This document shows positions 51,158 through 60,149 of a stretch of 64,000 bases of DNA, piece by piece. The first letter of the stretch is position 1; the number at the start of each line of letters is the position of its first letter. Below the pieces are notes generated by a model. The model saw only the letters and a program-made list of their open reading frames with translations. It ran no database searches and was not told the origin of the DNA. The DNA comes from Pseudonocardia halophobica (GTDB lineage: Bacteria > Actinomycetota > Actinomycetes > Mycobacteriales > Pseudonocardiaceae): assembly GCF_027922425.1 (NCBI RefSeq), contig NZ_BSFQ01000014.1:62001-126000 (forward strand), read 5' to 3'. Position numbers and translations under genes: made by a program.

Positions 51158-52162
51158 ATGGCCACGCCCCTCCCGCCGCGCCGCCGGCCGACGATGGTCG
51201 ACGTCGCCGCCCGCGCCGGCGTCTCGCGCGCGCTGGTCTCCCTGGTCTTCCGCGGCCAGCCCGGCGCCTCCGCCGAGACCCGCTCCCGGGTGCTGGCCGC
51301 GGCCGAGGAGCTGGGCTACCGCCCGGACAGCGCCGCCCGGCTGCTGGCGCGCGGGCGCAGCCGGACCCTCGGCGTGCTGATGACCGTCCGCGAGCCGTTC
51401 GAGGCCGATCTCGTCGAGGCCATCTACCCGGAGGCCGAGCGGCTCGGCTACGAGGTGCTGCTCTCCGCCCGCACCCCCGGCCGCGACGAGGCGACGGCGG
51501 TCGAGGGCCTGCTGGCCCACCGCTGCGAGGCGATCGTCCTGCTCGGGCCGGACGTCGACGACGCCTTCCTCGCCGAGCTCGGTGTCCGCACCGTCGCCGT
51601 GGTGGTCGGGCGGGCCGCGCCGGGGCTCGACAGCGTGCACAGCGCCGACGCCGAGGGCGTCCGGCAGGCGGTCGACCACCTGGTCGGCCTGGGGCACCGG
51701 GCGATCGTGCACGTCGACGGCGGCACCGGCCCCAACGCCGCCGCCCGCCGGACGGGCTACCTCGACGCCATGGCGGCGCACGGCCTCGCCGACCGCGCGC
51801 GCGTGCTGCCCGGCGCGTATCACGAGGACGCCGGGATCGCGGCCGCGCAGGCCCTGCTCGCCGGCCCCGAGCTGCCGACGGCGGTCCTCGCCGCCAACGA
51901 CCGGTGCGCGCTCGGGCTACTGGACACGTTGCGCCGCAACGGGGTCGACGTCCCGGGGCGGGTCTCCGTGGTGGGCTACAACGACGACCGGCTCGCCCGC
52001 CTCTCCCACGTCGACCTCACGACGGTCCGGCAGGACGCCGGCCTGCTCGCCCGGCACGCCGTCCGCGCCGCCGCCGCCCGCCTCGACGACCCCGACCTCG
52101 CGCCGGGCGAGACCGAGCTGACCCCCGAGCTGGTCGTCCGGGGCACCACCGCTCCCCCGTGA
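51158..52162 (+). CDS. LacI family regulator of the inositol-type cluster
   Basis: A 334-residue LacI repressor. The helix-turn-helix reads TMVDVAARAGVSRALVSLVFRGQPGASAETRSRVLAAAEELGYRPDSAARLLARGRSRTLGVL, followed by a periplasmic-binding-type effector domain (VLAANDRCALGLLDTL, VVGYNDDRLARLS). It is divergent from the iol-type operon, with a perfect palindromic operator between. Its TGA stop lies inside a dispersed hairpin repeat. Confidence 0.93.
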   Translation: MATPLPPRRRPTMVDVAARAGVSRALVSLVFRGQPGASAETRSRVLAAAEELGYRPDSAARLLARGRSRTLGVLMTVREPFEADLVEAIYPEAERLGYEVLLSARTPGRDEATAVEGLLAHRCEAIVLLGPDVDDAFLAELGVRTVAVVVGRAAPGLDSVHSADAEGVRQAVDHLVGLGHRAIVHVDGGTGPNAAARRTGYLDAMAAHGLADRARVLPGAYHEDAGIAAAQALLAGPELPTAVLAANDRCALGLLDTLRRNGVDVPGRVSVVGYNDDRLARLSHVDLTTVRQDAGLLARHAVRAAAARLDDPDLAPGETELTPELVVRGTTAPP

Positions 52163-52219
52163 GCGGCGACTGCCCCTAGAGGGGCACTCGGCACTCACGA
52201 CCCCCACTGAGCTGCGGGT
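52159..52219 (+). repeat. Dispersed hairpin repeat, copy C
   Basis: The 40-base core 52159-52198 begins GTGAG, contains TGCCCCT-AG-AGGGGCA and ends CTCAC. The arms match at about 16 of 19 positions. The flank ACGACCCCCACTGAGCTGCGG matches copy A. It supplies the last bases and stop codon of the LacI gene. Confidence 0.8.
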
Positions 52220-52295
52220 ACTCCGGACTCCCCCACCACGGATCCGGGGGCCGGTCGGGTGCCGCGGCCCCGCCGCGGCGCCGCAGGATCACGGC

Positions 52296-53066
52296 ATGGC
52301 CGCACCCACCACCACGCCGCCCCCGCCGCACCCGCCGTCGAGCCCGCCGCCGTCGAGCCCGTCGCGGTCCTTCTGGCGCCGTCCCTGGGTCCTGCCGCTC
52401 GCGCTCCTCGCGGTCCTGTTCCTCGTCATCGCCCTGCCGCCCTACGTCGGCCTGGACCCGGCGCGGTCCCGCGTCCCGCCCCGGCCGGAGCTGCCGCACT
52501 TCTACCCGATGCTGGTAGCGCACATCGCCTTCGGCTCGGTCGCCCTGCTGACCAGCGTGCTGCAGGTCTGGCCGTGGCTGCGCCGCACGCACCCCCGCGT
52601 GCACCGGTGGAGCGGGCGGCTGTACCTGTTCGCCGGGGTGCTCCCGGGCGGGCTGGCGGTCCTCACGGTCGCCCCCTTCGGCGAGCTGGGGCCGGTGCAG
52701 CAGGCGGGCAACACCGCGCTCGGCGTGCTCTGGCTGGTCACCGGCGTGCTGGGGTACCGGACGGCCCGGCGGCGCCGGTACGCGCAGCACCGGGCCTGGA
52801 TGGTGCGCAGCGTCGCCCTCACGTGGTCCATCGTGGCCAATCGCGTGTGGTCACCGATCTGCCTGGCGGTGTACGCCCCCGGCGCCCTGTCGGGCGCCGA
52901 CGGTGCACCCACCGTGATCGCGCAGGCCGTCGGTGTCTCCGTCTGGGCGTCATGGGTACTGAACCTGATCGTGGCGGAGTGGTGGCTGGCAGGATCGGCC
53001 AGGTGGACGGCACGACCGGTCCGAACGGAGCGCACGGCCCCGCAGGGCCTCGAGCGGCGACGATGA
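52296..53066 (+). CDS. DUF2306 family membrane protein
   Basis: A 256-residue membrane protein. After a Pro/Ser-rich tail it has about six hydrophobic segments. HFYPMLVAHIAFGSVALLTSVLQVWPWLR and HPRVHRWSGRLYLFAG contain the conserved histidines of DUF2306, and RYAQHRAWMVRSVALTWSIVANRVW is the other hallmark. The histidines suggest haem or metal binding, but the function is unknown. ATG 52296 has AGGA upstream. The next gene overlaps its stop as ATGA. Confidence 0.85.
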   Translation: MAAPTTTPPPPHPPSSPPPSSPSRSFWRRPWVLPLALLAVLFLVIALPPYVGLDPARSRVPPRPELPHFYPMLVAHIAFGSVALLTSVLQVWPWLRRTHPRVHRWSGRLYLFAGVLPGGLAVLTVAPFGELGPVQQAGNTALGVLWLVTGVLGYRTARRRRYAQHRAWMVRSVALTWSIVANRVWSPICLAVYAPGALSGADGAPTVIAQAVGVSVWASWVLNLIVAEWWLAGSARWTARPVRTERTAPQGLERRR

Positions 53067-54049
53067 GCGATGTCGCCCGCCAGGCGGGCGTGTCCCGGGC
53101 GACCGCCTCCTACGTGCTCAACCAGACGCCCGGCGCCCGGATCCCCGAGCAGACGCGCGCCAAGGTGCTCGCTGCCGCGGAGGCGCTGCGGTACGTCCCG
53201 CACGTCAGCGCGCGGTCGCTGCGGCGCGGGCGCAGCGACCTCGTCGTCGGGCACGTCGACGGCAGCTCGATCATGAGCGACCGGCTGCCCTTCTTCGGCC
53301 TGGTCCGGATCGCGTCCGAGGTGCGCAAGGCGGGCTACACCTTCCTCATCCACGGCGACCCCACCGTCAGCGGGCTCGCGGCCGCCCGGGCGTGGCTGGC
53401 GCTGCGGCCCGCGGCCGTCGTCGCGACGCTCGACCGGTTCACCGAGGAGAGCGTCGCGATGCTCGCCGAGGCCGGCACGGTGCCGGTCGCGCTGGGCCGG
53501 CGGACGTCGGAACTCACCGCCACCGTGGTGCTCGACGACGGCGAGCTCGGCCGCGTCGCCGCCACCCGCCTCGCCGACCGGGGCTGCCGGCGGATCGCCG
53601 TCCTCGGCTCGTACGACGACCGCGCCGCGGACCTGGTGCTGGGCAACCGGATCGCCGAGGTGCTGGCCACGGCGGCCGAGCGCGGGCTCGAGGCCCGCTA
53701 CGTGCCCATGCCGCCCGAGGTCGACGCCGCCGACCGGGTCGTCGAGGAGTGGCGGAGGGGCTGGATGCCCGACGGCGTCGTCGGGCCGAGCGACCGGCAC
53801 GCCGGGCTGCTGCTCGGCGCCCTCACCGACGCCGGGATCGACGTGCCCGGCCGGGTCGCCGTGATCGGGATGGACGACGACCCCTTCTGCGACCTGCTGC
53901 GGCCCCGCCTGACCTCGGTCGCCGGCGACCTCACCGGCGGCGACACCCCGCTCGCCGGGGTCGTCCTCTCCGCCATCGAGGGGCGGTGGGACCCGGGGCA
54001 CGCGGTGCGCCGCTTCCCCGCCCACGTGGTGGAGCGGGACAGCGCCTGA
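53063..54049 (+). CDS. LacI family regulator
   Basis: A 328-residue repressor. The helix-turn-helix reads MSDVARQAGVSRATASYVLNQTPGARIPEQTRAKVLAAAEALRYVPHVSARSLRRGRSDLVVG. The effector domain includes VIGMDDDPFCDLLRPRLTSVAGD. ATG 53063 overlaps the DUF2306 stop as ATGA; GTG 53003, with AGGA upstream, would add 20 residues. The target is unknown, since no sugar gene lies next to it apart from the cluster upstream. Confidence 0.9.
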   Translation: MSDVARQAGVSRATASYVLNQTPGARIPEQTRAKVLAAAEALRYVPHVSARSLRRGRSDLVVGHVDGSSIMSDRLPFFGLVRIASEVRKAGYTFLIHGDPTVSGLAAARAWLALRPAAVVATLDRFTEESVAMLAEAGTVPVALGRRTSELTATVVLDDGELGRVAATRLADRGCRRIAVLGSYDDRAADLVLGNRIAEVLATAAERGLEARYVPMPPEVDAADRVVEEWRRGWMPDGVVGPSDRHAGLLLGALTDAGIDVPGRVAVIGMDDDPFCDLLRPRLTSVAGDLTGGDTPLAGVVLSAIEGRWDPGHAVRRFPAHVVERDSA

Positions 54050-54080
54050 CGGACCCGGTCGGACCGCCGACGCCCACGGG

Positions 54081-54743
54081 TCAGGGCTCGCCGGGGCGGA
54101 CGAGGCCGCTCTCGTAGGCGATGACGACGAGCTGCGACCGGTCGCGGGCGCCCAGCTTGGCGAGGAGCCGGCTGACGTAGGTCCGCGCGGTCTCCGGGCT
54201 CAGGAACAGCGCGGCGCCCACCTCGGCGTTCGACCGGCCCCGACCGACCTGCTCCAGGACGTCCCGCTCGCGAGCGGTGAGGCAGGCGATCCGGTCCGGG
54301 GTGGGCGCGGCGGCGCGGGCCGCCGCGGCGAGGACCCGGTGCGTGACGGCGGGTGAGAGCAACGCGTCCCCGCCGGCGACGGTGTGCACGGCGTCGCGGA
54401 GGGCGTCGGGCCGGGTGTCCTTGAGCAGGAACCCCGCCGCACCGGCGCGGATGGCCTCGAACAGGTACTCGTCGTCGTCGAACGTGGTGAGCATGACGAC
54501 GCGGACCCGGTCGAGCGCCGGGTCGGCCAGGATGCGGCGGGTCGCCCCGAGCCCGTCGGTGCCGGGCATGCGCACGTCCATGAGGACGACGTCCGGCCGC
54601 TCGGTCCGGACGACGGCCAGCCCGGTCGCGCCGTCGCCCGCCTCGCCGACGACGGTGATGCCGGGGTCGCGCTCCAGGAGCCCGCGCAGGCCCGCGCGGA
54701 CGAGATGCTGGTCGTCGACGAGGACGACGCGCACCGGGGTCAT
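54081..54743 (-). CDS. NarL/LuxR-type response regulator 1
   Basis: A 220-residue response regulator. The receiver domain has the acidic pair VDD at 9-11, phospho-acceptor Asp56 (VLMDVRMPG) and Lys in FLLKD. The C-terminal LuxR helix-turn-helix reads LTARERDVLEQVGRGRSNAEVGAALFLSPETARTYVSRLLAKLGARDRSQLVV. It is phosphorylated by the kinase encoded upstream, whose stop overlaps its start as ATGA. Response regulator 2 at 60146 is a close paralogue. Confidence 0.94.
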   Translation of the reverse strand: MTPVRVVLVDDQHLVRAGLRGLLERDPGITVVGEAGDGATGLAVVRTERPDVVLMDVRMPGTDGLGATRRILADPALDRVRVVMLTTFDDDEYLFEAIRAGAAGFLLKDTRPDALRDAVHTVAGGDALLSPAVTHRVLAAAARAAAPTPDRIACLTARERDVLEQVGRGRSNAEVGAALFLSPETARTYVSRLLAKLGARDRSQLVVIAYESGLVRPGEP

Positions 54744-55939
54744 GTGGCCGCCCGCCCGACGGGCAGGCAGGCACGGACGCGGAAGCCGCCGCCCTCGGCG
54801 TCGCCGACCCGGACCTCCCCGCCGAGCAGCGCGACCCGCTCGGTCATGCCGTGCAGGCCGTGGCCGGGCTCGACGGCGACCCGGCCGCCGGGGGCGCCGC
54901 GCCCGTCGTCGACGACCTCCACCCGCAGCCGCCCGCCGGACACCTCGACGGCGACGGTGACGCGGGTGGCCCCGGCGTGCCGAAGCACGTTGGTGAGCGC
55001 CTCCTGGACCACGCGGTAGGCGGTGGTGGCGACGACCGCGGGGAGCGCGGCGGTGTCCCCGTCGACGCGCAGCTCGACCGGCAGCCCGCCGCTGCGCACC
55101 CCGTCGACCAGCGCCGGGAGCCGGTCGAGGCCCGCCGCGGGTTCCGGAGCGCCGGTGTCCCGGCGCAGGGTCCCGAGGGTGGCCCGCAGCTCGGTCATCG
55201 CGCCCGCACCGGCGGTGCCGATGGCGGCGAGCGCGGCCTGTGCGTCGGCGGGCTTGCCGTCGGCGAGGGCCTCCTCCCCGACCGCCGCCTGGAGCGTGAC
55301 CACGGACATCGTGTGCCCGAGCGTGTCGTGCAGCTCGCGCGCGATGCGCACGCGTTCGGCGTCGACCTGCCGGGCGGCCTCGCGGCGCCGTTCCTCCTCC
55401 GCGGCGTCCGCCTGGCGGGCGAGCTCGGCACGCAGCGCCCGCCTGCTGCGGACCGCGTCGCCGAGGGCGACGACCGCGAGCACGAGTGCCGCTTCGGAGC
55501 CGAGCTGGAGACCGAGGACGATCGCCGGGTCGTCGCCCTCGGCCAGTCGCACGCCGATCGACGCCGCGAGCAGGCAGCCGGCCACGCCCACGGCCCACAC
55601 CACGCGCCCGCGCTCCGCGGCGACGTACAGCGCGGCCGCGATCGGCGCGGCCAGTCCGATCGGCGGCAGGTCCAGCACGTAGTAGACGACGATGCCGACC
55701 GCCGTCACGAGCAGCACCGGGACCGGCCACGCTCGGGCGGCCACCAGCAGGGCGCCGAACCCCACCGCGAACGCGAACGCGGTCACGGTGCCGGTGGTCG
55801 ACCGGCCGTCCGGGCCCGCGTCCCCGATGACGGCGACCGCGACCAGGCAGAACACCGCGACTCCGAGGAGTGCCTCGACGCGGGTGGGGCGGACGGCCTG
55901 CACGATCGTCGAGAGTAGAGCGGAGCGCGGTGCCACCAC
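54740..55939 (-). CDS. Sensor histidine kinase 1 (NarL-type partner)
   Basis: A kinase of about 399 residues. Several hydrophobic segments in the first 170 residues form a membrane sensor without a large outer domain. A HisKA_3 dimerisation region follows, with the phospho-histidine in RIARELHDTLGHTM. The ATPase domain has the N-box VVQEALTNVLRHAGATR and G-boxes VDDGRGAPGG and GHGLHGM. GTG 55939 is an estimate: GTG 55990 and GTG 55903 are also open and none has a clear ribosome site. Confidence 0.9.
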   Translation of the reverse strand: MVAPRSALLSTIVQAVRPTRVEALLGVAVFCLVAVAVIGDAGPDGRSTTGTVTAFAFAVGFGALLVAARAWPVPVLLVTAVGIVVYYVLDLPPIGLAAPIAAALYVAAERGRVVWAVGVAGCLLAASIGVRLAEGDDPAIVLGLQLGSEAALVLAVVALGDAVRSRRALRAELARQADAAEEERRREAARQVDAERVRIARELHDTLGHTMSVVTLQAAVGEEALADGKPADAQAALAAIGTAGAGAMTELRATLGTLRRDTGAPEPAAGLDRLPALVDGVRSGGLPVELRVDGDTAALPAVVATTAYRVVQEALTNVLRHAGATRVTVAVEVSGGRLRVEVVDDGRGAPGGRVAVEPGHGLHGMTERVALLGGEVRVGDAEGGGFRVRACLPVGRAAT

Positions 55940-56091
55940 AGACGCCCGGAGGCGACGATCACCGGCCGCGTGTACGTCGAGAAGCGACACCGGGTCGCGC
56001 GATCACGCGGCAGACCCGGGCCTGCTCCCGGACCTAGCGTCCCCACCACTCCGGGCCGACCGCCCGGCACCGACCAGCGGAGGAGGACCCC
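55940..56091. promoter_or_regulatory. Divergent region upstream of kinase 1 and the membrane protein gene
   Basis: CGATCACCGGCCGCG at about 55957-55971 and GCGATCAC at 55998-56005 resemble the ends of the 62-base repeats at 17.7 kb. The region separates the kinase gene from the rightward membrane protein gene. No clear promoter was assigned. Confidence 0.3.
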
Positions 56092-56637
56092 ATGTCCCGC
56101 ACGACCGTCACGACGACGGCACTCGTCGTCCTCGTGTGGGCGGCCCTGCTGTCCTTCGGAGGCGTGGCCGCCGAGACCGTGATGCTCTACCCGAACATCT
56201 TCGCCGACCCACCCGCGTCGCTGGAGCGGGCGCGGGAGTTCCTCGTCGCCGGAGGGCCGGCCGACTACTTCCCCCCGCTCGGCGCCGCGGTGGTGGTGAC
56301 CGGCCTCGCCACGGTCGTGCTGACCTGGCGCGACCGGCGCCTGCGGTGGTGGGTCGCGGGGGCCGTCGCCGTCTTCGTCGCCTGCGAGTTCCTGTTCTCC
56401 GTGCTGTTCTTCTGGCCGCGCAACGAGATCATGTTCGTCGACCCGGTCGGCACCCACCCCGCCGAGGAGCTGCGCCGCGTCGCGGCCGAGTTCGTCGCCG
56501 GGCACCGGGTCCGCCTCGTCGGCGGCGCCGTGACGGCGGCCCTCGCCTTCACCGCGCTCCTGCGGCAGGTCCAGGCGACCGCACCGGCCGCCGCGACGGA
56601 CGAGCGCCGTTCCCGGTCGGCCGACCCGACCCGCTGA
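56092..56637 (+). CDS. Four-helix membrane protein
   Basis: A 181-residue protein with four hydrophobic segments: about 8-28, 62-79, 85-107 and 144-160. The loop MLYPNIFADPPASLERAREFL and the segment FLFSVLFFWPRNEIMFVDPVGTHPAEELRRVAAEFVAGHRVRL resemble DUF1772/anthrone-oxygenase-like proteins. The function is unknown. It is followed after ten bases by the cupin gene. Confidence 0.75.
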   Translation: MSRTTVTTTALVVLVWAALLSFGGVAAETVMLYPNIFADPPASLERAREFLVAGGPADYFPPLGAAVVVTGLATVVLTWRDRRLRWWVAGAVAVFVACEFLFSVLFFWPRNEIMFVDPVGTHPAEELRRVAAEFVAGHRVRLVGGAVTAALAFTALLRQVQATAPAAATDERRSRSADPTR

Positions 56638-56647
56638 GGAGCCCACG

Positions 56648-57153
56648 ATGACCGACCTCGGCACCCCGTCCCCCGTCCTCCGGCTGCCCACCGGCGAGAC
56701 CGTCACCATCCGCGCGTCGGGCCGGGACAACGCCGGGGCGTTGTTCGAGGTCGACGCGGTCCTCCCACCGCGGCTGAGCGGCCCGCCGCGGCACCGGCAC
56801 CTCGCGCAGACCGAGGCCTTCACCGTGCTGGAGGGACGGCTGCGGGTCGTCGTCGGGGCGGAGACCCGCGAGCTGCGGGCCGGGGAGACCGTGACGGTCC
56901 CGCCCACGATGGTCCACGCGTTCGCCAACCCCTTCGACGAGCCGCGCGGATCCGGATGCGGGAGACGCCGGTCGGCCCCCTGGAGGAGCAGTTCCGCGCA
57001 CTGGCGGGCGGCGGCCGGTTCCCGCCGCTCGGGGAGCTGGCCGCCGTCAACGTCCGGCACGGCCTGCCGTTCGCCCTGCACGGCGTCCCCGACCTCCTGC
57101 AGCGCCCGGCGTGGCGGCTGCTCGCCCGGCTGCACGGCCGTCGACACCGGTAG
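56648..57153 (+). pseudogene. Cupin-domain gene with a probable frameshift
   Basis: The frame from ATG 56648 encodes a cupin (HRHLAQTEAFTVLEGRLRVVVG, GETVTVPPTMVHAFANPFDEP) for about 99 residues, then turns into unrelated basic sequence. The expected continuation RIRMRETPVGPLEEQFRALAGGG lies in another frame from about 56943 and runs to TAG 57151-57153. One missing base near 56940-56948 (GAGCCGCGCGGATCC) would explain this. It is either a real recent frameshift or a sequencing error; the rest of the gene looks intact. Confidence 0.75.
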
Positions 57154-57302
57154 GCGCACTCCCCGGAGCCGGGCCGTCTGTGACGCGCCCGACAGCGCTG
57201 GCCCGACTATCGATCACGGGATCGGGTTATGTCCCCGGCGCTCCCGCTACACCGCTGCCGAGGTGGACGACGCCGTCCCCGGCTCCGCCACCGAAGGACG
57301 AG

Positions 57303-58328
57303 ATGAGCCAGCTCCCCCGACGGGGTCCCACGCCCGGCGTGCCGCCCCGAGCCCACCGGCTCCACCGCCGCTCCCGCTCGACGGCACCCGCGTCCGTCGC
57401 CCGCCGCGAGATCGTCCTCCACGGCCAGCGCGTGACCTACCTGGAGACCGGACGACGCAGCGGCGGCCCGACCGTCGTGCTCCTGCACGGGCTGGCGAGC
57501 AGCTCGGCCACCTGGTTGCCGGTGCTGCCCCTGCTCGGCCGCCACGCCCACGTCGTCGCACCGGACCTGCTCGGCCACGGGGAGTCGGCGAAGCCCCGGA
57601 CCGGCGACTACTCCCTCGGCGCCTACGCGGCCGGCCTGCGCGATCTCCTGCTCGCCCTGCGCCTGGACCGCGCCACCGTGGTGGGGCACTCCTTCGGCGG
57701 GGGTGTCGCGATGCAGTTCGCCTACCAGTTCCCCGAGCTCACCGAGCGGCTCGTCCTGGACGCCAGCGGCGGCCTCGGCCCGGACGTCAGCATCGCCCTG
57801 CGGGCCGCGAGCCTGCCGGGCGCCGCCGCCGTCCTGAAGGCCGTGCACACGCTCACCCCGCGCAGGATCGCCGGGCTCGCGCGCCGGGCCGTCCGGCTCG
57901 TGCCGGGGGTACCGACCGCCGACCTGGACGAACTGGCCTGCGCCCTCGCCTCCTTCGCCGACGACGGCGCACGGGACGCGTTCATCCACACCGTGCGCAG
58001 CGCGCTGAACTGGTCCGGCCAGCGCCTCGACGGGACGGGCCGGCTCTACCTGCTCGCCGAGCTCCCGCTCCTGCTCGTCGCCGGCACCGACGACACCGTC
58101 ATCCCCCTCGCGCACACGCTCGCCGCGCACGACCGGCTCCCGTCCAGCCGGCTCGAGGTCTTCGAGCGCACCGGGCACTTCCCCCACTCCGAGCACCCGG
58201 CACGCTTCGCCGAGGTGCTCCTCGACTTCGTGCACGGCACCAGTCCGGTGCACAGCGACGCGGACACGTTCCGACGGCGGTTGGTGGCGGCACGCGCCCG
58301 TGCCGCCACCGCGGTCGTGCCCGTCTGA
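57303..58328 (+). CDS. Alpha/beta hydrolase
   Basis: A 341-residue hydrolase. ATG 57303 has GAAGGA upstream. A basic, Pro/Arg-rich tail of about 35 residues leads into the alpha/beta fold: VVLLHGLASSSATW, DLLGHGESAKP, nucleophile Ser in GHSFGGG, Asp in VAGTDDTVIP and His in ERTGHFPHSEHP. It is of the MhpC/epoxide-hydrolase-like group. The substrate is unknown. It lies between the two two-component systems and may belong to one of their regulons. Confidence 0.9.
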   Translation: MSQLPRRGPTPGVPPRAHRLHRRSRSTAPASVARREIVLHGQRVTYLETGRRSGGPTVVLLHGLASSSATWLPVLPLLGRHAHVVAPDLLGHGESAKPRTGDYSLGAYAAGLRDLLLALRLDRATVVGHSFGGGVAMQFAYQFPELTERLVLDASGGLGPDVSIALRAASLPGAAAVLKAVHTLTPRRIAGLARRAVRLVPGVPTADLDELACALASFADDGARDAFIHTVRSALNWSGQRLDGTGRLYLLAELPLLLVAGTDDTVIPLAHTLAAHDRLPSSRLEVFERTGHFPHSEHPARFAEVLLDFVHGTSPVHSDADTFRRRLVAARARAATAVVPV

Positions 58329-58336
58329 CCAGCGGG

Positions 58337-58708
58337 TCAGCCGGGTCGGACGGGGCGGCGGGAGCGGGCGAGCGCCAGCCCGGAGACGATCGTCCCGACC
58401 AGCCCCAGCACCACGGCCGCGACGGCCCCGGCCAGCCCGTTGCCGGTGCCGAGGCCACCCGCGGAGTTGGCCGCGTGCAGCCCGCCGACGACCGCGCCGA
58501 CCAGCCCGAGCACCAGGCCGACGACGGCCGCGGCCCGCCTGCCGACCGGACCGACACGACCGGCGGGGCGGGCCAGTGCCACCCCGCCGACGACCACGCC
58601 GATCAACGCCAGCACGGCGGCGACGGTGGGCACGGTCCGTCCCGCCCCGACTTCGTAGCCACCGACGGCGAGCGAGAGGTGGACGGCGAGCACGTGATCG
58701 ACGGACAT
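58337..58708 (-). CDS. Small membrane protein (DUF6223-like)
   Basis: A 123-residue protein with three or four hydrophobic segments rich in Gly, Ala and Val (VAAVLALIGVVVGGVALA, AAVVGLVLGLVGAVVGG, AGAVAAVVLGLVGTIVSGLALARSRR). The pattern GYEVGAGRTVPTVAA near the N-terminus recalls DUF6223 proteins of streptomycetes. ATG 58708 has AAGGGA six bases upstream. The function is unknown. It converges with the hydrolase gene. Confidence 0.7.
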   Translation of the reverse strand: MSVDHVLAVHLSLAVGGYEVGAGRTVPTVAAVLALIGVVVGGVALARPAGRVGPVGRRAAAVVGLVLGLVGAVVGGLHAANSAGGLGTGNGLAGAVAAVVLGLVGTIVSGLALARSRRPVRPG

Positions 58709-58964
58709 CACGGGTCCCTTCGGTTGAGGCCTGGCCTGGTCGGTCCCGGCCGGTCCGCGAATGGTGGGCGCCGGGCCCGGGCCTGCGCGTCGGACGAGGG
58801 TCGGCACTTCGGGCTGATCCCGCGGCGGCACGGTCGGCCGCCGGTGGTAGACGACGTACGACCGTGGAGGTAGCAAGGGGACACCGCTCGCGGTGGATGC
58901 GCTCCCGGGGCGGCACCGGCGACCATGGACCGGGCGACGGGCGGGCCGGATCGAGGGTGGGCGG
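58709..58964. promoter_or_regulatory. Divergent promoter region, small membrane protein and kinase 2
   Basis: About 256 bases without a gene. The stretch GGTGGTAGACGACGTACG around 58842-58859 is the least GC-biased part and may hold the kinase promoter. No clear inverted repeat was found. Confidence 0.3.
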
Positions 58965-60149
58965 ATGGTCGACATCAGGGGTGAGCCGGTGCGTCGCGGC
59001 CTGCGGTCACCGGCCGTGGTCGACGGGGTGTTCGGGGTCTGCGTGGCGGTGGGGCTCCTCGCCGCCGCGGCGGCCGGGATCCTGCCGGCCGTGGCCGACG
59101 CCCGCCCGCTCGACGCCGGAGCGGCCGCGCTGGCCGTCGCGGTCGCCGGAGCGGTCGCGGTGCGCCGCCGTCAGCCCGTCGTGGCCCTGGCCGTGCTCGA
59201 GGCGGTTCCCCTCCTCTGGTTCCTCGTCCCGTATCCCGGGCTCCTGGTCGCGCTGGCCCCGCTGATCGGCTGCTACACCCTCGCGGCCCTCCGGGGCTGG
59301 CGGTGGGGCCTCGCGGGCGCCGCGGTCACCGCGCTGGTCCAGATCGTCGCGATCCGGGTCGTGCTCGGCGACACCGAGACCGTCGGCGTGGTCCCCGACG
59401 CGGTGTTGCTGGCGGCCACCGCGAGCAGCGCCGGCGCGGCCGTCGGCTACCACCGGGCGGTCCTTGCCGCCACCCGCGCCCGGCACGCCCGCGAGACGCA
59501 GGCCCGCGAGGAGCGGGCGCGCCGGCTCGCCGCCGAGGAACGGCTGCGCATCGCCCGGGAACTGCACGACGTGGTCGGCCACACCATGGCCACCGTCAGC
59601 GTGCAGGCCGGGGTCGGCCTGCACGTCGCCGACCAGCGCCCCGCGCAGGCCCGCGAGGCGCTCGCCGCGATCAAGACGATCTGCGACGACGGGCTCACGG
59701 ACGTCCGGACGATCCTCGGCATCCTGCGCGCCGACACCTCGTCCGGGGAACCGCGGGCACCCCGGGGCGGGCTCGACCGGCTCCCCGACCTGCTCGACAC
59801 GGCCGACGCCGCGGGCCTGCGCGTGGAGCGGGAGGTCGACGGGGAGCCGCGGCCCCTGCCCGTGACCGTCGACCTGGCCGCCTACCGGATCGTCCAGGAG
59901 GCGCTGACCAACGTGATCCGCCACGCCGGGGCCCGCAGCGTCCGGGTGGCCCTGACCTACGAACCGTCGCGGCTGCTCATCCGGATCCGCGACGACGGGC
60001 ACGCGTCCCCCGCGGGCACACCCTGCGGGCACGGCATCGACGGGATGCGCGAGCGGGCCCGCGCGCTGTCCGGCCGCCTCACCGCGGCCCCGCATCCCGA
60101 CGGCGGCTTCGAGGTGTGCGCCGAGCTGCCCGTCCCCGGCCCGCGATGA
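58965..60149 (+). CDS. Sensor histidine kinase 2 (NarL-type partner)
   Basis: A 394-residue kinase with about five membrane segments in the first 155 residues and a coiled-coil linker (TRARHARETQAREERARRL). The phospho-histidine lies in RIARELHDVVGHTM, the N-box in IVQEALTNVIRHAGARS, and the G-box in RDDGHASPAGTPCGHGIDGM. ATG 58965 has GAGGGTGGG upstream. The layout matches kinase 1 at 54740, so the two systems are probably paralogous. Response regulator 2 overlaps its stop. Confidence 0.93.
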   Translation: MVDIRGEPVRRGLRSPAVVDGVFGVCVAVGLLAAAAAGILPAVADARPLDAGAAALAVAVAGAVAVRRRQPVVALAVLEAVPLLWFLVPYPGLLVALAPLIGCYTLAALRGWRWGLAGAAVTALVQIVAIRVVLGDTETVGVVPDAVLLAATASSAGAAVGYHRAVLAATRARHARETQAREERARRLAAEERLRIARELHDVVGHTMATVSVQAGVGLHVADQRPAQAREALAAIKTICDDGLTDVRTILGILRADTSSGEPRAPRGGLDRLPDLLDTADAAGLRVEREVDGEPRPLPVTVDLAAYRIVQEALTNVIRHAGARSVRVALTYEPSRLLIRIRDDGHASPAGTPCGHGIDGMRERARALSGRLTAAPHPDGGFEVCAELPVPGPR

